A program made the position numbers and the translations under genes. Positions 1 to 6,220 of a stretch of DNA of 7,096 nt are shown here, piece by piece. Each line of letters starts with the position of its first letter. Position 1 is the stretch's first letter. The notes beneath the pieces are model-generated. The model was given only the letters and a program-made list of their open reading frames with translations, was not told the origin of the DNA and did no database searches. The DNA comes from an uncultured Caulobacterales bacterium (GTDB lineage Bacteria; Pseudomonadota; Alphaproteobacteria; Caulobacterales; Caulobacteraceae). The DNA is taken from assembly GCA_903903715.1 (NCBI GenBank), contig CAIUZX010000265.1, forward strand, positions 1-7,096, written 5' to 3'.

Positions 1-707
1 ATGAACGCATCGCTGCCGCCCAGTTCCATTGACGACATCTTCAGGTTCTTCCCAGCGCGAGCAGCGACGCTCGCGCCCGCCGCCACGCTGCCAGTCAGGC
101 AGACGCCCTTGATCCTGGGATCGTCGAGGACCTGGTCGGACTGCTCATGGGTGATGAAGAGATTGGTGTAGAGGCCGACCGGCGCGCCGGCGTCCAGCAA
201 CAGCTTTTCAAAGGCGAGGGCGCATTGCGGTACGATCCCGGCGTGCTTCACGACCAGCGTGTTGCCGGCCATCAGGTGCGGCCCGGCGATGCGGGCGAGC
301 TGATAGCAGGGGAAGTTCCACGGCTCCACGCCGAAGATGACGCCGAGCGGGCTCGACTCCATATGGGCTTCGCCCACAGTCGGGTGCAGCTTGACCGGCG
401 CCAGGAAACGCTCGGCGTTCTTGGCGTAGTAGGCGAGAATCCGGGCGCTGAACTCCACCTCGCCGCGGGCCTCGCTGATGCGCTTGCCCATCTCTAACGT
501 GATGGTCTGTGCGAAGGCGTCAGCTCCCTCGTGCAGAAGCTGGGCGGCCTTGGACATGATCACCGCCCGCTCAGCATAGCTCTTGTGACGCCAGCTTTCG
601 AAGCAGGTTTGCGCCGCCGCCAGCTTGGACTCGTAGTCTGCTGCGCTTGTGTCCGCGAAGTCCTTGATCAGCTTGCCGTCGAACGGGCTAAGGCTCTGGT
701 AGGTCAT
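1..707 (-). CDS. NAD(P)-dependent succinate-semialdehyde-type aldehyde dehydrogenase, N-terminal part (cut by window edge)
   Basis: The frame reads left from an ATG at 707 and stays open to the edge: 235 full codons plus two bases. Family knowledge: these cytosolic enzymes oxidise succinate semialdehyde or related aldehydes to acids with NAD(P)+. Visible marks are the EPWNFP motif (residues 128-133, with Asn131 the conserved oxyanion-hole Asn), the cofactor-contact lysine in VVKHA (Lys154), the TGSVAAG Rossmann loop (205-211), and ELGGSDAF (228-235) with the general-base Glu228. The early motifs fit the short Sad/YneI-like branch of about 460 residues, so roughly half the protein, including the catalytic cysteine, lies outside. 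An AGGAAA Shine-Dalgarno stretch lies just before the start. It shares its strand with the VIT gene 156 bp upstream and may be its operon partner or have its own promoter. Substrate is not decided by the sequence; other medium-chain aldehydes are possible. Confidence 0.93.
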   Translation of the reverse strand, partial: MTYQSLSPFDGKLIKDFADTSAADYESKLAAAQTCFESWRHKSYAERAVIMSKAAQLLHEGADAFAQTITLEMGKRISEARGEVEFSARILAYYAKNAERFLAPVKLHPTVGEAHMESSPLGVIFGVEPWNFPCYQLARIAGPHLMAGNTLVVKHAGIVPQCALAFEKLLLDAGAPVGLYTNLFITHEQSDQVLDDPRIKGVCLTGSVAAGASVAARAGKNLKMSSMELGGSDAF

Positions 708-756
708 TGGCTTTTCCTGTTCGAGGGCTATCCTGGCTCAAATCGCCGGTTCAGAT

Positions 757-785
757 GGATCGCTGCCGGTCGGGCCGGTCGATCC
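757..785. other. Imperfect hairpin between the VIT and aldehyde dehydrogenase genes
   Basis: Six-base arms GGATCG and CGATCC enclose inner CCGG/CCGG arms, giving about 10 paired bases with a small asymmetric bulge and a 5-base loop. It lies in the 156-bp gap after the VIT stop and 50 bp before the aldehyde dehydrogenase start. No T-run follows on either strand, so it is not a standard intrinsic terminator. It could be an mRNA processing or stability element, or chance. The rest of the gap (708-863) shows no supported gene. Confidence 0.3.
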
Positions 786-863
786 AAGGCCGCACTCATC
801 GATGGACCTGAGGGTGAAGCCTCCAGCCGGCGCCCGACAGGCCCGGAAACTACGCATTCGACG

Positions 864-1556
864 TCAGACGCTCGTCCCGACCAGGGCGCCGACGCCCGCG
901 GTGACACCCATGGCCAGAGCGCCGAAGACGGCGGTGCGGATCGTACCTGCCGCCACGCCTGCGCCGCCGGTCCGGGCCGCCAGGGCGCCGAGACCCGCGA
1001 GACAAACAAGCGATGTGGCGGCCACCAGCAGGATGACACTCTGCAGATCGGCGAAGGCGGTGACGATCAACGGGACCGCAGCGCCAAGGGCGAAGCTCGA
1101 CGCAGAGGCCATCGCCGCCTGGATCGGGCGCGCCCGCAGCGTATCGGAGATGCCGAGTTCATCCTGGGCGTGGGCGCCGAGGGCGTCGTGCGCCATCAGC
1201 TGGACAGCGACCTGCTTGGCGAGGACCGGATCGAGCCCGCGACCGACATAGATCAGCGCGAGCTCGTCGTGCTCGCCCTTGTCATCGGTTCGCAGTTCCT
1301 CGCGTTCGAGCGCGAGATCTGCCGCTTCAGTGTCGGCCTGTGTGTGCACGGAGACATATTCACCGGCCCCCATGGACATCGCTCCGGCCACGAGACCAGC
1401 CACGCCCGTGATCAAGAGTCCATTGCGGGTTCCGTGCGCCGCGGCGACGCCCAAGACAAGGCTCGCCGTCGACAAAATGCCATCGTCGGCGCCCAACACC
1501 GCGGCCCGCAGCCAGCCTGATCGTCCGCTTCGGTGGCGTTCCAAACTGCGCCTCAT
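864..1556 (-). CDS. VIT1/CCC1-family Fe2+/Mn2+ transporter (VIT family protein)
   Basis: A 230-residue inner-membrane protein. The family exports or sequesters Fe2+ and Mn2+ and protects against metal overload. The N-terminus (GWLRAAVLGADDGILSTAS, residues 14-32) is the hallmark first membrane helix with the transport acidic residue (Asp24/Asp25). The second helix (about 45-70) holds the GAMSMGAGEYVSV motif with Met60, Met62 and Glu66. Residues 72-145 form the soluble metal-binding domain, rich in Glu (EREEL, 84-88; GEHDEL, 94-99) with Met121. Three more helices follow (about 146-168, 171-194, 203-228), giving the expected five. There is no ferritin-like N-terminal domain, so it is not of the MbfA type. 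Length is normal for the bacterial family. The ATG at 1556 is chosen because an in-frame stop lies only 13 codons upstream. It overlaps the stop of a 50-codon ORF and lacks a strong Shine-Dalgarno of its own, which suggests translational coupling. Confidence 0.94.
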   Translation of the reverse strand: MRRSLERHRSGRSGWLRAAVLGADDGILSTASLVLGVAAAHGTRNGLLITGVAGLVAGAMSMGAGEYVSVHTQADTEAADLALEREELRTDDKGEHDELALIYVGRGLDPVLAKQVAVQLMAHDALGAHAQDELGISDTLRARPIQAAMASASSFALGAAVPLIVTAFADLQSVILLVAATSLVCLAGLGALAARTGGAGVAAGTIRTAVFGALAMGVTAGVGALVGTSV

Positions 1557-1705
1557 CGCGGCGCTTCTGCGGCGCTTGTGGTCGACGGCTGCTTAGCGAA
1601 CTCCAAAACGTGGCGGCCCTGAAAACGAGCGGTCGAAGTCACGGCCTTGGCCATCCGCTCGATAGGTCCGTCCATCGAATTTTGAAGGACGAGGATCTCG
1701 CTCAT
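1553..1705 (-). CDS. Small ORF (50 aa) overlapping the VIT gene start; unknown function
   Basis: The ORF begins at an ATG at 1705 with a good Shine-Dalgarno (AGAGGCGG, about 5 bases away) and ends in a TGA whose first two bases are the last two of the VIT ATG (an ATGA overlap). The product starts MSEILVLQNSMDGPIERMAK and ends in a Thr/Ser/Ala-rich tail (PSTTSAAEAPR). It has no signal peptide, membrane helix or cysteine. About 35 of 50 codons end in G or C, somewhat lower than in the long genes. I do not recognise the family. The strong ribosome site plus the overlap suggests it is translated and couples translation into the VIT gene, either as a small protein or as a leader. It could still be a chance ORF. 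Confidence 0.5.
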   Translation of the reverse strand: MSEILVLQNSMDGPIERMAKAVTSTARFQGRHVLEFAKQPSTTSAAEAPR

Positions 1706-2031
1706 GACCGCCTCTGTCGTCTGAGTGTGTCCGCACCGCCGCGCGTCGGGGGACCCGTGTGAGCTATCAGCCTAGACCGGCGGACCTTGCCGGGTTCAGA
1801 GCCGGAAATTACTCAAGGCCTACGGCTCAACGACCCACTGAGGATCTCGGTGTCGAAGGATGGGTAGATCCCGATCCTGTCAGCATCGCCGCACAGTTGC
1901 GATGTTCGGTCGTCGTCCCCGGTCAGGCGCTAACGCGCCCTTCGCGTCCCCCCCCCACCGATGCTGTTGGCTGTGGGACGACACCCTCCATACCGAAGTC
2001 CCTCAAGGATTCAGGAAAAGGCGATCCCATC
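1706..2031. promoter_or_regulatory. Divergent intergenic region between the VIT unit and oleate hydratase
   Basis: These 326 bp must contain the start signals for the leftward small-ORF/VIT unit and for rightward ohyA, but I find no convincing -35/-10 pair on either strand. The oleate hydratase frame stays open leftward to 1759, but that stretch resembles no hydratase N-terminus and is better read as leader. It contains a 5-bp hairpin and a run of nine C (listed separately). The ohyA Shine-Dalgarno (AGGAAAAGG) sits at its right end. No other gene is supported. Confidence 0.45.
1926..1956. repeat. Perfect small hairpin followed by a C9 homopolymer
   Basis: GGCGC (1926-1930) and GCGCC (1935-1939) pair perfectly around a TAAC loop. 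Nine bases later begins an uninterrupted run of nine C (1948-1956), ending 75 bases before the ohyA ATG. Long single-base runs are prone to length change by slippage. Here a change would alter leader spacing or structure rather than the hydratase frame, provided the ATG at 2032 is the start. Confidence 0.5.
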
Positions 2032-3654
2032 ATGGCGCAAGCAACTCCTTCGAACACCCAAGGTGTCCGATCCGATCCGGCGAAGACCAAGGTGTTTCTC
2101 ATCGGTGGCGGTGTGGCGTCGCTGGCCGCAGCCGTCTTCCTGATCCGTGACGGCGATATTCCGGGGTGCAACATCACCATCCTGGAGGAGCTCGACACCA
2201 TCGGCGGCAGCCTCGACGGGTCGGGTTCGGCCGAGGCCGGCTACGTCCTGCGTGGCGGCCGAATGCTTGAGAGCAAGTATCTGTGCACCTTCGACCTGTT
2301 CTCATCGATTCCGACCCTCGACGATACAAAGACCGTGACCCAAGAGACCTTCGCCTGGAACGAGACGATGAAGACGTCGTCCAAGTCCCGTCTCGTGCGT
2401 GACGGCAAGCGGCAGACGGCGCCCAAGTTCGGGCTCAGCGAGGCGCACATCCTGACTATCGAACGCCTGGCGCTCGAGCCGGAGGGCATGCTGGGCGCCA
2501 CGATGATTTCCGATCAGTTCGATGCGGCGTTCTTCAAGACCGACTTCTGGTTCATGTGGTGCACCACCTTCGCCTTCCAGCCGTGGCACAGCGCGGTCGA
2601 GTTCAAGCGGTACCTCGTACGCTTCGCGCACATGGTGGACGGTTTTGATCGCCTCAGCGGCATTATGCGGACGGTCTACAACCAGTACGACTCAATGGTG
2701 CGCCCGCTGCAGAAATGGCTTCAAGCGCGGGAGGTGAAGGTCGAGCTCAACACTCGCGTGACTGACCTTGAGTTTGATGAACGCCAGGGCGAGATGCGCG
2801 TCAAAGGCATCGTCTATGACCGCGCCGGCAAATCGGGTGAGATCGCTGTCGGGGATCAGGATCTGGTGCTCTTGACGCTGGGATCCATGACCGAGGCGTC
2901 AAGTCTCGGTGCGATGGACAAGGCGCCGAAGCTGCTCACCAAGACCGACGGCGGGGCCTGGACACTTTGGGAGAAGCTGGCCGCCGATCGGCCGGAATTC
3001 GGTCGCCCCGAGGTCTTCGCCGACCACATCAACGAGTCCAAGTGGATCTCATTCACGACCACGATGCACGATCCAACCTTCCTGCGGATCGTCAATGAGT
3101 TGACCGGCAATGTGCCGGGAGAAGGAGGGCTCGTCACCTTTCCGGACTCGGCCTGGCTCGCCTCAATCGTCATCCCGCACCAGCCGCATTTCATCGGTCA
3201 ACCTGATGGAGTCAGCGTCCTTTGGGGCTATGGCCTGTCGGTCGACAAGCCCGGCGACTTCGTCAAGAAGTCGATGTCCGCCTGCACGGGCGCCGAGATC
3301 ATGACTGAAGTGATGGGTCATCTTCGGATCACGGCCGAAGCCGCCAAGATCCTCAGCACGTCGATCTGCATCCCCTGCATGATGCCGTTTATCACCAGCC
3401 AGTTCCTTCGCCGGGAAAAGGGCGATCGGCCGCAGATCACGCCCAAGGGCAGTCAGAACTTCGCCTTCATCGGCCAGTTCTGCGAAATGCCCGACGACGT
3501 GGTGTTCACGGTCGAATATTCGATTAGGTCCGCGCAGACCGCGGTCTACGCCCTGCTCGGCCTGAAGCTTGAGCCACCGGCCGTCTACCAGGGCAAGTTC
3601 GATCCAAAAGTGCTGTACCGGGCGTTCCGCGCCCTGCACGACGCGCCGGCATGA
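2032..3654 (+). CDS. ohyA: Oleate hydratase (FAD-dependent fatty acid hydratase, MCRA family)
   Basis: A 540-residue flavoprotein. The family adds water to the cis-9 double bond of oleate or other unsaturated fatty acids to give 10-hydroxy fatty acids, linked to fatty-acid detoxification and membrane lipid control. The sequence shows the dinucleotide fold VFLIGGGVASLAAAVFLIRD (residues 21-40), ILEELDTIGGSLDG (50-63), the FAD loop RGGRMLES (74-81), FDLFSSIP (87-94), the substrate-domain signature FWFMWCTTFAFQPWHSA (172-188), and a conserved C-terminal part ending in FIGQFCEMPDDVVFTVEYSIRSAQTAVYALLG. The ATG at 2032 has a good Shine-Dalgarno and places the FAD fold about 20 residues in. Length suits the shorter members rather than those of about 590-650. 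The residue after GGR is Met78, where many members have a catalytic Glu; a Glu follows at position 80. The stop overlaps a 14-codon ORF leading to the next gene, so the two are probably cotranscribed. Confidence 0.95.
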   Translation: MAQATPSNTQGVRSDPAKTKVFLIGGGVASLAAAVFLIRDGDIPGCNITILEELDTIGGSLDGSGSAEAGYVLRGGRMLESKYLCTFDLFSSIPTLDDTKTVTQETFAWNETMKTSSKSRLVRDGKRQTAPKFGLSEAHILTIERLALEPEGMLGATMISDQFDAAFFKTDFWFMWCTTFAFQPWHSAVEFKRYLVRFAHMVDGFDRLSGIMRTVYNQYDSMVRPLQKWLQAREVKVELNTRVTDLEFDERQGEMRVKGIVYDRAGKSGEIAVGDQDLVLLTLGSMTEASSLGAMDKAPKLLTKTDGGAWTLWEKLAADRPEFGRPEVFADHINESKWISFTTTMHDPTFLRIVNELTGNVPGEGGLVTFPDSAWLASIVIPHQPHFIGQPDGVSVLWGYGLSVDKPGDFVKKSMSACTGAEIMTEVMGHLRITAEAAKILSTSICIPCMMPFITSQFLRREKGDRPQITPKGSQNFAFIGQFCEMPDDVVFTVEYSIRSAQTAVYALLGLKLEPPAVYQGKFDPKVLYRAFRALHDAPA

Positions 3655-3695
3655 ACGACGACGTTCGCCCTATTCACCCCGATATGAAAGCCTAG
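3651..3695 (+). CDS. 14-codon minicistron between ohyA and the downstream gene
   Basis: Its ATG overlaps the ohyA stop (ATGA at 3651-3654). It encodes MNDDVRPIHPDMKA and stops with TAG at 3693-3695, two bases before the ATG of the next gene. It has no clear Shine-Dalgarno, so if it is translated it would be by ribosomes re-initiating after ohyA. The likely role is translational coupling, not a functional peptide. A chance origin is quite possible, as such short frames are common. Confidence 0.25.
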   Translation: MNDDVRPIHPDMKA

Positions 3696-3697
3696 TC

Positions 3698-4432
3698 ATG
3701 ACCAGCACACGACATGAGCACGACGGCGCCGCCGCGTCGAACCTCGCCGCGACCGTGACCGGCGCGGATCGCCGCACTCTCGACGCGATCTTTCGTCATC
3801 CGCTTTCGCATAATCTTGAGTGGCGGGAGATCGTCAGCCTGTTCAACGCCATTGGCGGATCCGAAGAGAAGCATAACGGTGAGTTCGAGCTTCGCGCGGG
3901 CGCACACGCCATGGCGATGAAGAAGCCGCACACCAAGGACGTGACCGGTCAGGAGGTGATGGACCTGCGTCACTTCCTGGAGCGGTCGGGTTGGTCGCCC
4001 ACAGCCAAGACGCCGGAGCCGCTCGACCAGGCGGCGACGTCCAGTCTGGTCGTCGTCATCGATCACGCCGGCGCCCGCGTCTACAGAATCGAGCGCGCCA
4101 TGGACGGCGCTCATGTCGTGGCGGCGAATGACTCACAGCACATCCTGCATCAGCTGGATCGCAAGACGCGCGACGCCGACCGGGACGAGACCTATCCGAG
4201 GGACGAGACATTCTTCGAAGAGGTCGCACGGGCAATGTCGAACGGCGGGCGGATCGTGGTGATCAGTCACGGCAAGGGGCAAAGCAACGAGGCTGACCAT
4301 CTGAGCGCATATCTACAGGCCCACCACAAGTCGATCCACGAGCGCATTGTCCGCGAGATCGTTGCAGACCTTCCACACCTGACAACGCCCGAACTGTTGG
4401 CCCTGGGAAGGAACGCCTTCGCGGACGCCTGA
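3698..4432 (+). CDS. Two-domain protein: HicA-like N-terminus fused to an eRF1/VLRF1-like C-terminal domain
   Basis: A 244-residue soluble protein. Residues 24-99 run from LDAIFRHPLSHNLEWREIVSLFNAIGG through a short beta hairpin (NGEFELRAGAHAMAMKKPH) to QEVMDLRHFLERSGW. This is the layout of the HicA/YcfA small RNA-binding fold, with His59 and His78 near the places where HicA toxins carry functional histidines. After a Pro/Ala linker (100-114), residues 115-243 resemble the bacterial eRF1-domain proteins often named translational machinery or host attachment proteins: LVVVIDHAGARVYRIE (117-132), a charged middle, TFFEEVARAMSNGGRIVVISHGKG (171-194), a helix-rich HLSAYLQAHHKSIHERIVREIV stretch, and LTTPELLALGRNAFA. 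No GGQ peptide-release loop is present. The function is unknown; ribosome or tRNA/mRNA contact is an inference from both folds. The ATG at 3698 has only a weak Shine-Dalgarno (GAAAG). It probably depends on ohyA translation 43 bp upstream. Confidence 0.85.
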   Translation: MTSTRHEHDGAAASNLAATVTGADRRTLDAIFRHPLSHNLEWREIVSLFNAIGGSEEKHNGEFELRAGAHAMAMKKPHTKDVTGQEVMDLRHFLERSGWSPTAKTPEPLDQAATSSLVVVIDHAGARVYRIERAMDGAHVVAANDSQHILHQLDRKTRDADRDETYPRDETFFEEVARAMSNGGRIVVISHGKGQSNEADHLSAYLQAHHKSIHERIVREIVADLPHLTTPELLALGRNAFADA

Positions 4433-4440
4433 GATATCCG

Positions 4441-4479
4441 TCAGACGCAGGCCCAGGTCTTGATCGTACCCTGCCACTA
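4441..4479 (-). other. In-frame amber codon followed by a family-like 11-residue tail
   Basis: Reading on in the DUF6544 frame past TAG (4477-4479) gives WQGTIKTWACV and then TGA (4441-4443), which ends 8 bases from the stop of the convergent gene. The residues echo the usual YW(R/Q)G(R/T)I ending of DUF6544 proteins, so a single base change (TAC or TAT to TAG) would explain the break. Readthrough or a sequencing error are the alternatives. Confidence 0.6.
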
Positions 4480-5145
4480 GACCTCGGGCTTGCCGTCAAT
4501 CTCCCAGGCGACTTCTCCGGCGAAGGGGATCCACCGGCCCTCATGCAGGCGGTAGTCCGTGAATTGGCCTCGCCAGGGCGTCGGAAGGTAAGTCGCGCCG
4601 ACAGCCCTAGGCCGATCAGGGGCGAAGGCGCCCACGATCCGTCCGTCATTGTCGAGACTGAGTATCACTTCGGTCGCCGTCGCCCCCGCGCCCGCGCTGA
4701 CCGCCAAAGCGTCGGGGCCTGCTTCCCGCCAGCGAAGCTCGGAGTTGAGCAGGATCGCTGCGGGCGCCCAGGGGAGTTCGGCGAGGTACCGCATCAACTC
4801 ACCGCGCAAGAGTTGAGGTGTGTGAGGCGCGCGCGCGATCGGCACAATCCCGAGCGCCGTGACGTCCAGCCGACCTCCGCCCCGCTCCAGGGCGTCGCGC
4901 ACCGAGATCAAGCCGAAAGGACCAAATCGGGCCAGCCAGCTGAATTCGCAGGCGCGGGTGGAGACGGTCTGGGTGGCCGTGAACGCCATCCATGACGTCG
5001 ATTTGAGGTTTTGCCTCATCCGACCGGCCTGCGTCAGCTTGACGCCGACGTGCCGCTCATCAGGTTTCACGCAAAGGCGCATCGCGAGGTCGTAGACCGC
5101 GGCAGGCAGGCGCGCCCGGTGCTGGAAATGACCCGGTATGTTCAC
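4477..5145 (-). CDS. DUF6544-family protein, C-terminal tail removed by an amber codon
   Basis: A 222-residue soluble protein that I assign to DUF6544; function unknown. Signature stretches are VKLTQAGRMRQNLKSTSWMAFTATQ (35-59), the central RGELMRYLAELPWAPAAIL (114-132), DRPRAVG (177-183), PTPWRGQFTDYR (188-199) and GEVAWEIDGKP (210-220). The family normally goes on to a Tyr-Trp-Arg/Gln-Gly tail. Here the frame meets TAG at 4477-4479, and the codons after it read WQGTIKTWACV before a TGA at 4441-4443. That matches the expected tail, with the amber in the Tyr position. The start is a GTG at 5145, the only plausible one, as an in-frame stop lies 17 codons upstream. It lies 37 bp behind the alcohol dehydrogenase on the same strand, so they probably form an operon, and it converges with the HicA/eRF1-like gene. 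No obvious terminator lies in the 44-bp gap at 4433-4476. Confidence 0.82.
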   Translation of the reverse strand: MNIPGHFQHRARLPAAVYDLAMRLCVKPDERHVGVKLTQAGRMRQNLKSTSWMAFTATQTVSTRACEFSWLARFGPFGLISVRDALERGGGRLDVTALGIVPIARAPHTPQLLRGELMRYLAELPWAPAAILLNSELRWREAGPDALAVSAGAGATATEVILSLDNDGRIVGAFAPDRPRAVGATYLPTPWRGQFTDYRLHEGRWIPFAGEVAWEIDGKPEV

Positions 5146-5174
5146 CGCCGTACTCTCGCGCTGTTCGTCATCAT
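5142..5174 (-). other. 10-codon minicistron ending on the DUF6544 start
   Basis: An ATGATG at 5174-5169 opens a 10-codon frame (MMTNSARVRR) whose TGA overlaps the GTG start of the DUF6544 gene (GTGA). A GGAG directly abuts the first ATG, too close to serve that codon and 3 bases from the second. If used, it would hand ribosomes from the alcohol dehydrogenase stop (5183) to the GTG. Chance is a real possibility. Confidence 0.2.
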
Positions 5175-5182
5175 CTCCGTGG

Positions 5183-6220
5183 TCACGCTTCGATCAGGAC
5201 CTTCAGGGCCTTGGTCGCGGCGGCGTTGGCGAAGGTGTCGTAGGCCTCGACGATGTGGTCGAACGTGAAGCGGTGGGTGATCAAGAGGGTCGGATCGATC
5301 CGCCGGGCCGCGACGACGGCTAGCAGCATGGGCGTCGAGACGGTGTCGACCAGTCTTGTGGTGATGCTGATATTACGATCCCAGAGGCGCTCGAGATGAA
5401 GCGCCACCTTCACGCCATGTACGCCGATATTAGCGATGACGCCGCCTGGGGCGATGATCTCCTCGCACATCTCGAAGGTCGCAGGCAGGCCGACCGCTTC
5501 AATGGCGGTGTCGACCCCCTTGCCGCCGGTCAGGCCCAGAACCGCCTCAACGGCATGGCCGTCGGTGCTGTTCACCGTCTGCGTCGCGCCGAAGCGCGCG
5601 GCGACGGCCAGCCGATTGTCGTCGAGGTCGATCATGATGATCTCACCCGGCGAATAGAACTGAGCAGTGAGCAGGGCGGCGAGGCCGATGGGGCCTGCGC
5701 CGATAATGGCGACGGTTCCGCCGGGTTGCACCTTGCCGTTCAGCACGCCGCACTCAAAGCCGGTGGGCAGGATGTCGCTGAGCATGACCAGCGCCTCTTC
5801 ATCGGCGCCCGGGGGGATCGGATAGAGGCTGGTGTCGGCGTGGGGGATGCGGACGAACTCCGCCTGGGTTCCGTCAATCGTGTTGCCGAGGATCCACCCG
5901 CCGGTCGTGCAGTGGGAGAACATGCCCCTGCGGCAGTATTCACACTTGCTGCAGGCGGTGACGCAGGAAATCAGCACGTGGTCGCCGGCCTTGAAGGCAG
6001 TGACCGCAGCGCCGACGCTCTCGATCACGCCGACGCCCTCGTGGCCGAGGATACGGCCGGGCGTGCAACTGGGCAGGTCGCCTTTAAGGATATGCAGATC
6101 GGTTCCGCAGATGGTGGTGCGGGTGACCCTCACGATGGCGTCAGAGGGCGCGATCACAACTGGCTTCGCATGCTCTTCCCAGGCCTTCATGCCGGGGCCG
6201 TGATAGACGAGCGCTTTCAT
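5183..6220 (-). CDS. Zinc-dependent medium-chain alcohol dehydrogenase (MDR family)
   Basis: A 345-residue cytosolic oxidoreductase, full length for the family, interconverting alcohols with aldehydes or ketones using NAD(P). Catalytic zinc ligands are Cys38 (in TICGTDLHILKGD), His60 and Glu61 (GHEGVG) and, by family pattern, Asp149 (MLSDILPTGFECG). A structural zinc lobe is complete: Cys90, Cys93, Cys96 and Cys104. The Rossmann motif is IIGAGPIGLAALL (172-184). The acidic turn IDLDD (197-201) at the end of the second strand points to NAD(H) over NADP(H). The C-terminal part, with HLERLWDRNISITTRLVDT and FDHIVEAYDTFANAAATKALKVLI, matches a widespread proteobacterial subfamily with poorly defined substrates. 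The ATG at 6220 is preceded by GGAA about 6 bases away. The gene heads a probable two-gene operon with the DUF6544 protein. A role in oxidising hydroxy fatty acids made by the nearby hydratase is only an inference. Confidence 0.95.
   Translation of the reverse strand: MKALVYHGPGMKAWEEHAKPVVIAPSDAIVRVTRTTICGTDLHILKGDLPSCTPGRILGHEGVGVIESVGAAVTAFKAGDHVLISCVTACSKCEYCRRGMFSHCTTGGWILGNTIDGTQAEFVRIPHADTSLYPIPPGADEEALVMLSDILPTGFECGVLNGKVQPGGTVAIIGAGPIGLAALLTAQFYSPGEIIMIDLDDNRLAVAARFGATQTVNSTDGHAVEAVLGLTGGKGVDTAIEAVGLPATFEMCEEIIAPGGVIANIGVHGVKVALHLERLWDRNISITTRLVDTVSTPMLLAVVAARRIDPTLLITHRFTFDHIVEAYDTFANAAATKALKVLIEA

Noticed and set aside
728..863. Short minus-strand frames between the VIT and aldehyde dehydrogenase genes
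   Set aside because: No ribosome site, no recognisable similarity and Pro/Arg-rich content; treated as non-coding.
531..1520. 329-codon plus-strand ORF opposite the VIT gene and part of the aldehyde dehydrogenase
   Set aside because: It is antisense to two clear conserved genes and its product is low-complexity and Arg/Gly/Asp-rich, typical of a GC-rich shadow frame.
1759..2031. Possible 91-residue N-terminal extension of oleate hydratase
   Set aside because: The frame is open but resembles no family N-terminus and is Pro/Arg-rich; the ATG at 2032 has a good Shine-Dalgarno and the expected distance to the FAD fold.
3569..3697. Upstream extension of the HicA/eRF1-like gene into ohyA
   Set aside because: It would overlap the end of ohyA by 86 bases with residues unlike the family; the ATG at 3698 begins right before the conserved domain.
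3698..4000. Classical HicAB toxin-antitoxin locus
   Set aside because: No HicB-like antitoxin frame lies on either side, and the HicA-like part is embedded in a larger protein.
4433..4476. Bidirectional terminator between the convergent genes
   Set aside because: I see no stable stem with a T-run in this 44-bp gap; termination is probably factor-dependent or lies within the coding ends.
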